Shown here in pieces: positions 5,569 to 6,556 of a stretch of DNA of 6,556 nucleotides. Positions within the stretch are counted from its first letter, which is position 1, and each line of letters starts with the position of its first letter. The DNA is from Propionibacteriaceae bacterium (GTDB taxonomy: Bacteria > Actinomycetota > Actinomycetes > Propionibacteriales > Propionibacteriaceae): the NCBI GenBank assembly GCA_030528545.1, contig JAUMYR010000092.1:1-6556 (forward strand), given 5' to 3'. The translations under genes were made by a program, and so were the position numbers. The notes beneath the pieces were generated by a model. It searched no databases, was not told where the DNA came from, and saw only the letters and a list, made by a program, of their open reading frames with translations.

Positions 5569-6556
5569 CGCCGCATCCGATCGACTCGCTCGGCGGCGAG
5601 TTTGCCCGAGATCAGCACCATGGGGATACCGACTCCTGGGGTGGTCCCGGAACCGGCGAACACGACCCCTGGGACGCGGCGGTCGACGTTGCGGGGACGG
5701 AAGGGACCGGTCTGGGCGAAGGTGTGGGCCAGCGCGAACGGAGTCCCGGCGGCCATCCCCTGGGCGAACCAGTCGGCAGGCGTGACCAGCTTCTCGGTGA
5801 CGATATCGGTGGGATAGTCGGCACCGTCCAGGAAACCCAGCATCCGGTCCCGCAACCGTGGCCCCTCCACCCGCCAGTCGATCGGTCCGGTCTGGAGATT
5901 GGGGACCGGCTCCAGCACATACAGCGTGTGGTGGCCCTCCGGGGCCGCGGTTGGGTCGTCGATGGAGGGCACGGCCACGTAACGGGACGGATCGCTCATG
6001 GGGCGTCCGCGCACCAGCAGGTCGTCGAAAGCCTGATCCCAGTGCTGCCCGAAATGGATGTTGTGGTGCCCGGCGTGGCAAGGCAGCTCACCGCGGACGC
6101 CGAGGTGCCACACCAGCGCGCTCGGGGAATAGGAACCGCGCCTCACGACCCTAGGGAGGCGAATCTCCGGCAGGAGGGTGGGATAGGCCACCGGCAGGTC
6201 GCTGGTCACCACGACCGCGTCGGCGGATACGGTCTCGCCGCTGGCGAGGTCCACCCCCTTCGCCCGGCCCGCGGAGTCCCGGCGGATCCGGCTGACCGTC
6301 GCGTCGTAACGCAGCTCGGCCCCCGCCTCGCTCGCGGCGCGCGCCATGGCGTCCGGGACCGCGTGCATGCCACCGGTGGGGAACCACACCCCCTCCACCG
6401 AATCCATGTAGGTGATGACCGCGTACAGTGCCAGGGCACGCACCGGAGACAGCCCGGCATACATCGCCTGGAAACTGAACAGGCGCCGCAGCCTTTCGTC
6501 GGAGAATCTGCGCTCGACCTCGCGTCCCAACCTGCCGAAACCGCGAAGACGCAGCA
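5565..6556 (-). CDS. crtI: Phytoene desaturase CrtI, 3' part
   Basis: The frame is open from the right edge to a TGA at 5565-5567, giving 329 complete C-terminal residues of an FAD-dependent carotenoid desaturase. Compared with the usual roughly 500 residues, about 170 are missing, including the N-terminal GxGxxG FAD fold, because the gene continues past the window. Family features visible are LFSFQAMYAGLSP, a YMDSVEGVWFPTGGMHAVP stretch shortly after it, and the C-terminal VPGVVFAGSGTTPGVGIP, which contacts FAD, followed by MVLISGKLAAERV. The enzyme turns phytoene into lycopene (usually four desaturation steps) at the membrane. A TTG at 6528-6530 is internal, not the start, since the family match continues upstream (LRLRGFGR). 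It heads the crtI-crtB pair seen here; crtE would be expected to the right. Another CrtI-like desaturase role is possible, but the crtB partner makes CrtI most likely. Confidence 0.92.
   Translation of the reverse strand, partial: LRLRGFGRLGREVERRFSDERLRRLFSFQAMYAGLSPVRALALYAVITYMDSVEGVWFPTGGMHAVPDAMARAASEAGAELRYDATVSRIRRDSAGRAKGVDLASGETVSADAVVVTSDLPVAYPTLLPEIRLPRVVRRGSYSPSALVWHLGVRGELPCHAGHHNIHFGQHWDQAFDDLLVRGRPMSDPSRYVAVPSIDDPTAAPEGHHTLYVLEPVPNLQTGPIDWRVEGPRLRDRMLGFLDGADYPTDIVTEKLVTPADWFAQGMAAGTPFALAHTFAQTGPFRPRNVDRRVPGVVFAGSGTTPGVGIPMVLISGKLAAERVDRMRR

Noticed and set aside
4594..5817. Plus-strand frame of 407 codons opposite crtB
   Set aside because: It is antisense to crtB, which has both aspartate-rich motifs; the plus translation is low-complexity with no family signal.
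5569..6081. Upstream extension of crtB
   Set aside because: This part lies in another frame of crtI, and phytoene synthases normally begin near the GTG at 5568.
6528..6530. TTG as a crtI start codon
   Set aside because: The reading frame and CrtI-like sequence continue to the window edge, and the protein would lack its whole N-terminal FAD fold.
1..6556. tRNA, rRNA, CRISPR array, insertion sequence or attachment site
   Set aside because: No cloverleaf, regular direct repeats, transposase motifs or terminal inverted repeats were seen; nearly all of the window is accounted for by genes.

Overview
The window is a high-GC stretch (strong G/C third-position bias, purine-rich Shine-Dalgarno sites, overlapping stop/start codons) typical of an actinobacterium. 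It carries most of a C40 carotenoid cluster of the aromatic (isorenieratene) type. The genus cannot be fixed from the sequence. The mixture of a split lycopene cyclase (crtYc/crtYd), crtU and a P450 recalls Brevibacterium-like clusters, while the gene order Y-T-U facing B-I recalls Streptomyces griseus.

Layout: (1) 1-123, the last 40 codons of an unrelated lysine-rich, beta-strand-like protein, closed by a strong 16-bp hairpin (138-176). (2) 347-1558, minus strand, a complete cytochrome P450. (3) 1559-1653, a 95-bp divergent control region with three dyads. (4) 1654-4652, plus strand, a tightly coupled operon: crtYc, crtYd, a UbiE-like methyltransferase (crtT-like) and crtU, each overlapping the next by 4-8 bp. 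(5) A 25-bp convergent gap. (6) 4678-6556, minus strand, crtB and the 3' two-thirds of crtI, again overlapping by 4 bp; crtI runs off the right edge, and crtE would be expected beyond it.

Inferred pathway: CrtB condenses two GGPP to phytoene, CrtI desaturates it to lycopene, the CrtYc/CrtYd pair cyclises both ends to beta-carotene, and CrtU aromatises the rings to isorenieratene. The P450 is placed to hydroxylate the product (3-hydroxy- or 3,3'-dihydroxyisorenieratene type). The methyltransferase has no assigned substrate and may modify a pathway intermediate or the hydroxylated product.

No wholly new system is evident. The points most worth a second look are the P450 plus methyltransferase tailoring pair, a hairpin that hides the crtT ribosome-binding site, and the dyad-rich divergent promoter.
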